24,593 nucleotides of DNA, taken from assembly GCF_027857615.1 (NCBI RefSeq), contig NZ_JAQIFT010000032.1:1-24593 (forward strand), in the 5' to 3' direction. The first letter of the stretch is position 1, and every line of letters starts with the position of its first letter. The notes beneath the pieces were generated by a model. That model worked only from the letters and a program-made list of their open reading frames with translations, did not search any database and was not told the origin of the DNA. The stretch comes from Holtiella tumoricola. Its GTDB lineage: Bacteria; Bacillota; Clostridia; Lachnospirales; Cellulosilyticaceae. Below are positions 22,158 through 24,593 of this stretch, in pieces. The translations under genes were made by a program, and so were the position numbers.

Positions 22158-22724
22158 ATGTGTGAAACAATGGAAGAGTTAGTAATGAGGAGCAAAGAAC
22201 ATAGTGTATATACCTATGAACTATGGAAACAATTTGAGCCTCTATGCTTTAAGTGGGCACATAAATTGAAAGAAGTTGATTATAGTGTGGAAGACCTTAT
22301 GCAAGAAAGCTATTTGATTCTATGTAGGGCAGTAGAAACTTACCAACCAGCAAAGCAAACTTCCTTTTCAGCGTATTATAAGTTAATGCTCTATAGATGG
22401 GGTGGAAACTATAGGAGTAAAAAAAGAGAAATGCTAATTATAGAGGAGAAAGAAGATTTTTGGGACAAAATACAAGATGAAGGTGCAGGTGTTGAAGCAC
22501 AAATACTTCAACAAGAAATGATAAGAGTAATAGAAGAGGCTTTACATAGGTTAAGTGAAAAAGAGCAAAGTTTGCTTCTTAAGCTTTATTCAGAAGAAAA
22601 AAGTCTATCCGATTTAGCATTAGAAGAAGGTTTGTCCTATAAGGCTTTGACTAGTAAGAAATACTATCTTCTCAAAAAACTTAAGAAAATCCTTGAGGAA
22701 AATTCAGGCCTATTCCGTATATAG
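22158..22724 (+). CDS. Small sigma-70-family RNA polymerase sigma factor
   Basis: This 188-aa protein has only regions 2 and 4, the layout of ECF-like and phage-type sigma factors. Region 2 (about 25-90) shows VEDLMQESYLILCRAVETYQP and a basic SAYYKLMLYRWGGNYRSKKR-type promoter-recognition helix; region 4 (about 118-180) has LSEKEQSLLLKLYSEEKSLSDLALEEGLS followed by a lysine-rich helix. No anti-sigma gene is adjacent. The DUF1659 and DUF2922 genes follow it; from memory such genes occur near SigO/RsoA-like loci in other Firmicutes. The last codons contain a full copy of the shared promoter element serving the next gene. I infer that this protein reads that element. Confidence 0.82.
   Translation: MCETMEELVMRSKEHSVYTYELWKQFEPLCFKWAHKLKEVDYSVEDLMQESYLILCRAVETYQPAKQTSFSAYYKLMLYRWGGNYRSKKREMLIIEEKEDFWDKIQDEGAGVEAQILQQEMIRVIEEALHRLSEKEQSLLLKLYSEEKSLSDLALEEGLSYKALTSKKYYLLKKLKKILEENSGLFRI
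22693..22723 (+). promoter_or_regulatory. Shared promoter element, copy in front of the DUF1659 gene
   Basis: TTGAGGAAAAT, 12 bases, CGTATATA, lying inside the last ten codons of the sigma gene and ending at its stop codon. The predicted start is near 22731, 47 nt before the DUF1659 start codon. Confidence 0.7.
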
Positions 22725-22777
22725 TAAGTATAAGCAACCGGTGCTTAAAACAGATTTAAATTTAAGGAGGAACGCAC

Positions 22778-22975
22778 ATGGCAATTCAAAGCGTACTTGA
22801 AGAAGTTAAAGTAGCACTTAAATTTACAAAAGGATCACAAACTATTGGGCATTGTAATAAACAGGCATCAGATGAAAGCTTACATACTTTAGGAATGGCA
22901 ATTGGTAGTTTAAATGCAGAAGCACTTCAGTCCATTACAAAAGTTACAGAGACCTTATTACTTGTAGAAGCCTAA
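22778..22975 (+). CDS. DUF1659 family small protein
   Basis: A 65-aa protein that fits DUF1659: an N-terminal strand segment (VKVALKFTKGSQ), a central NKQASDESLHTLGMAIGSLNAEAL helix region and a C-terminal strand ending TLLLVEA. No biochemical function is known for the family, which commonly pairs with DUF2922. An AAGGAGG site lies about 8 nt upstream. It is the first gene downstream of the shared promoter element. Confidence 0.75.
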   Translation: MAIQSVLEEVKVALKFTKGSQTIGHCNKQASDESLHTLGMAIGSLNAEALQSITKVTETLLLVEA

Positions 22976-23064
22976 GTTACCCTATAATGACAACTCATTC
23001 CACATCTAGTGCACACCTTGTATATAATTTTACACAATTTATGAATTAGAAAGAACTTAAAGCT

Positions 23065-23093
23065 TTGATAAAGTTAAACATTAAGTCTATATG
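23065..23093 (+). promoter_or_regulatory. Possible extra promoter ahead of the DUF2922 gene
   Basis: TTGATA (23065-23070), 17 bp, TATATG (23088-23093) in the 151-bp gap between the two DUF genes. It would let the second gene be expressed separately by the housekeeping sigma factor. Confidence 0.35.
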
Positions 23094-23126
23094 AAATTAT
23101 GATAATAACTGAGGAGGAACTTTACT

Positions 23127-23357
23127 ATGGAAATTACAAAAAGGAACCTAGTACTCACCTTTGGCACACCTGCTAAGACAGAAGAACTTATCACTATCTC
23201 GAACCCAGCGGAAACACTTTCAGGTATTCAAGTTAAACAAGCTATGGCAAAAGCCTTAGGCAGTGGCGCTATTGGCGAGAATGTACAAGCAAATGGTATT
23301 GTAGGTGCTAAATATGTAATTCAACAAGTAGATGCTATTGATCTAGATGAGGAATAA
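23127..23357 (+). CDS. DUF2922 family small protein
   Basis: A 76-aa protein matching DUF2922: an N-terminal strand pair (KRNLVLTFGT, TEELITISNPAETLS), the helix IQVKQAMAKALGS, and a C-terminal pair ending GAKYVIQQVDAIDL. The role is unknown. A GAGGAGG site precedes the ATG. A strong terminator follows, closing the sigma-factor locus. No YvrJ-like gene, often part of such loci, is present. Confidence 0.78.
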   Translation: MEITKRNLVLTFGTPAKTEELITISNPAETLSGIQVKQAMAKALGSGAIGENVQANGIVGAKYVIQQVDAIDLDEE

Positions 23358-23385
23358 GCATTAAATAGTATTCTTCTTATATAGA

Positions 23386-23427
23386 AGAGGTCCATGGAAC
23401 GGATTCGTTTCATGGACCTCTTTTTTT
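23386..23427 (+). terminator. Terminator of the DUF1659-DUF2922 unit
   Basis: A 15-bp stem with one G-U pair (23386-23400 with 23407-23421), 6-nt loop, followed by T6. It also lies right after the convergent hydrolase gene and may serve both. Confidence 0.9.
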
Positions 23428-23428
23428 A

Positions 23429-24346
23429 TTATAAATTATTTTGAAACCAACTAACTGTAACATCTAAAACTTCTTGGGTTTGAGGTGCATCTGGAATAAA
23501 ACAGTTAAATGTATGGTCAGCATCTTTGATAAGGTAGAAAGCAGCATCCTTACTAGTAGCAGCATTTATCATATTTACACTATCTATAGGATTTACTACA
23601 GTGTCAGCAGAGCCGGCAATAGCAAGAAGCTTACCTTCGTATTTGGTAATATCTTTGAGAACAGATTGGGAATGAATTTCTTTAAACCACTCCAGGCTAA
23701 AATTAAGGGGAGAACGCCAATCGAAGTCTACTTTTGCAAAGCCATTTAATTTAGCTTCTTCATAATATGTATCAAAGAAAGACTTAAAAGCTTCCTCACC
23801 AGGACTTGATACACCGGACCAAGACACAAAAGCTTCTATATTTTCATTTTCAGAAGCAACCAATTGACCAATAAGTCCACCTTGGCTAAAACCGATAAGA
23901 CCAATTCTATCAGTATTAAATTCAGGGCGATTAAGGAGGTATTCAATAGCTTTATTTGCATCATTAGTAGCACTCGTTAAAGTATACTCTTTGTAATCCA
24001 CAGGACTATCACCAGTTCCAGCAAAATCTATTCTAAGAGATGCATATCCTTCTTTTGCAAGATGGGTTGCAAGTGTTTTATAAAGATCACCAGCCTCATC
24101 TTTTTGGGAACCAGTACCATGAAGCATAAGTACGACAGGTAGTTTATCACCTTTTCTATAAGTAGTAGGAATAGAAAGGGTACCTGGAATGGCATAGTTA
24201 TCACCTTGAATAGAAATGCTCTCTTCATAGGCAACAGCAGTAGATGTAGTAATAATATTTGAAGTCATAGCAAATGTGGTTTGTGAAAAGCAACCTGCAA
24301 AAGCAATTGATGCAGTTAAAATAGCAATAAAGTTTCTTCTCTTCAT
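23429..24346 (-). CDS. Exported alpha/beta hydrolase (esterase/dienelactone-hydrolase type)
   Basis: This 305-aa enzyme has an export signal (MKRRNFIAILTASIAFAGC) that could be a lipoprotein signal (Cys-19, though Phe at -3 is unusual) or a Sec signal cut near TTFA-M. The hydrolase fold shows the oxyanion LMLHGTG, nucleophile Ser-154 in GFSQGG, Asp-248 in GSADTVV and His-278 in ADHTF. Substrate is unknown; carboxyl or acyl esters, for example on plant or wall polysaccharides, are plausible. The ATG at 24346 is chosen over a TTG 75 nt upstream because AGGAGG lies 7 nt before it and a proper signal peptide begins there. Confidence 0.85.
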   Translation of the reverse strand: MKRRNFIAILTASIAFAGCFSQTTFAMTSNIITTSTAVAYEESISIQGDNYAIPGTLSIPTTYRKGDKLPVVLMLHGTGSQKDEAGDLYKTLATHLAKEGYASLRIDFAGTGDSPVDYKEYTLTSATNDANKAIEYLLNRPEFNTDRIGLIGFSQGGLIGQLVASENENIEAFVSWSGVSSPGEEAFKSFFDTYYEEAKLNGFAKVDFDWRSPLNFSLEWFKEIHSQSVLKDITKYEGKLLAIAGSADTVVNPIDSVNMINAATSKDAAFYLIKDADHTFNCFIPDAPQTQEVLDVTVSWFQNNL

Positions 24347-24521
24347 ATTAAGACCTCCTAGTAAAAGTAGTATAGAATGGAATACTATATGTATATTTAA
24401 GTATATAGATAATGATGACAAGCTTAGAAAGAATAGATATATATCAAGGCTCTAGTGAATAGGATAAGACGCTCTTAAACCTAAGAATTGAAAAATAAAA
24501 TAAAAAATGTAAAAAAGAGGG

Positions 24522-24550
24522 TTGACTTATGTAAGTATATAGCCTATACT
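24522..24550 (+). promoter_or_regulatory. Strong promoter reading out of the window
   Basis: TTGACT (24522-24527), a 17-bp spacer and TATACT (24545-24550). Only about 35 nt of the transcript are in view, with no reading frame or ribosome site recognised. The near-consensus boxes resemble the 5S promoter at 6239-6267, so a stable RNA may follow. The stretch 24347-24521 is AT-rich and I see no gene in it; it must hold the hydrolase promoter. Confidence 0.6.
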
Positions 24551-24593
24551 AAATCAAGTCAGCAGCGAACAAAAGCTACTGAGGAAGGCACTA

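Noticed and set aside
24347..24421. TTG start extending the hydrolase by 25 residues
   Set aside because: The extension would place residues before a normal signal peptide, and the AGGAGG site supports ATG 24346.

Overview
The window is AT-rich, gene-dense, leads its genes with strong AGGAGG-type ribosome sites, and codes for a Gram-positive cell-wall-sugar lifestyle (LysM/GH25 lysozyme, lipoproteins, lactose-class PTS, LplB/YtcP-type ABC importer). This suggests an anaerobic low-GC Firmicute of the Clostridia, probably Lachnospirales; a Cellulosilyticum-like organism is my guess from gene content, not a demonstrated assignment.

Layout. (1) 1-698: end of an upstream transcript, terminators, then a promoter with three or four tandem TATATACC operator half sites. 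(2) 699-6220: a PTS/amino-sugar operon: IIB, IIC, IIA, three small or poorly known proteins (including a 49-aa membrane protein and a DUF3284 protein), a MupG/DUF871 6-phospho-muramidase homologue, a GntR/UTRA regulator and NagB. (3) 6239-6582: a stand-alone 5S rRNA and initiator tRNA-fMet transcription unit with its own promoter and terminator. (4) 6635-17235: a second amino-sugar operon: lipoprotein and two permeases of an ABC importer, MurQ etherase, BadF/NAGK-type sugar kinase, GH4 enzyme, AnmK, cytoplasmic NagZ-type GH3 and an RpiR/MurR regulator. Together (2) and (4) encode two uptake routes, one phosphorylating and one not, that converge on MurNAc-6-P, GlcNAc-6-P and fructose-6-P. (5) 17251-18561: a secreted GH25 lysozyme with three LysM domains, which could generate the imported muropeptide sugars. 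(6) 18755-20361: a tiny winged-helix protein, a single-domain globin coupled to a YbaN/DUF454 membrane protein, and a divergent NsrR-like Rrf2 regulator with two matching operators. (7) 20384-23427: an accessory cluster described below. (8) 23429-24593: a secreted alpha/beta hydrolase and a strong promoter firing out of the window.

The most unusual part is region 7. A small sigma-70-family factor (22158-22724) sits between a replication-initiator-like gene on the minus strand and DUF1659/DUF2922 genes on the plus strand. I find the same 31-bp bipartite element, TTRAGGAAAAT-N12-CGTATATA, exactly three times in the window, each placed as a promoter: in front of the rep-like gene, in front of the DUF1659 gene (overlapping the last codons of the sigma gene), and in front of about 470 bp of non-coding DNA rich in stem-loops that ends at a bidirectional terminator. 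The -35-like and -10-like boxes are invariant with a 17-bp spacer while the spacer sequence is unrelated. This looks like a self-contained regulon of the adjacent sigma factor that includes a new structured RNA. Between the divergent sigma and rep-like genes lie tandem 21-bp repeats whose core (AGGAAAA) matches the -35 box.
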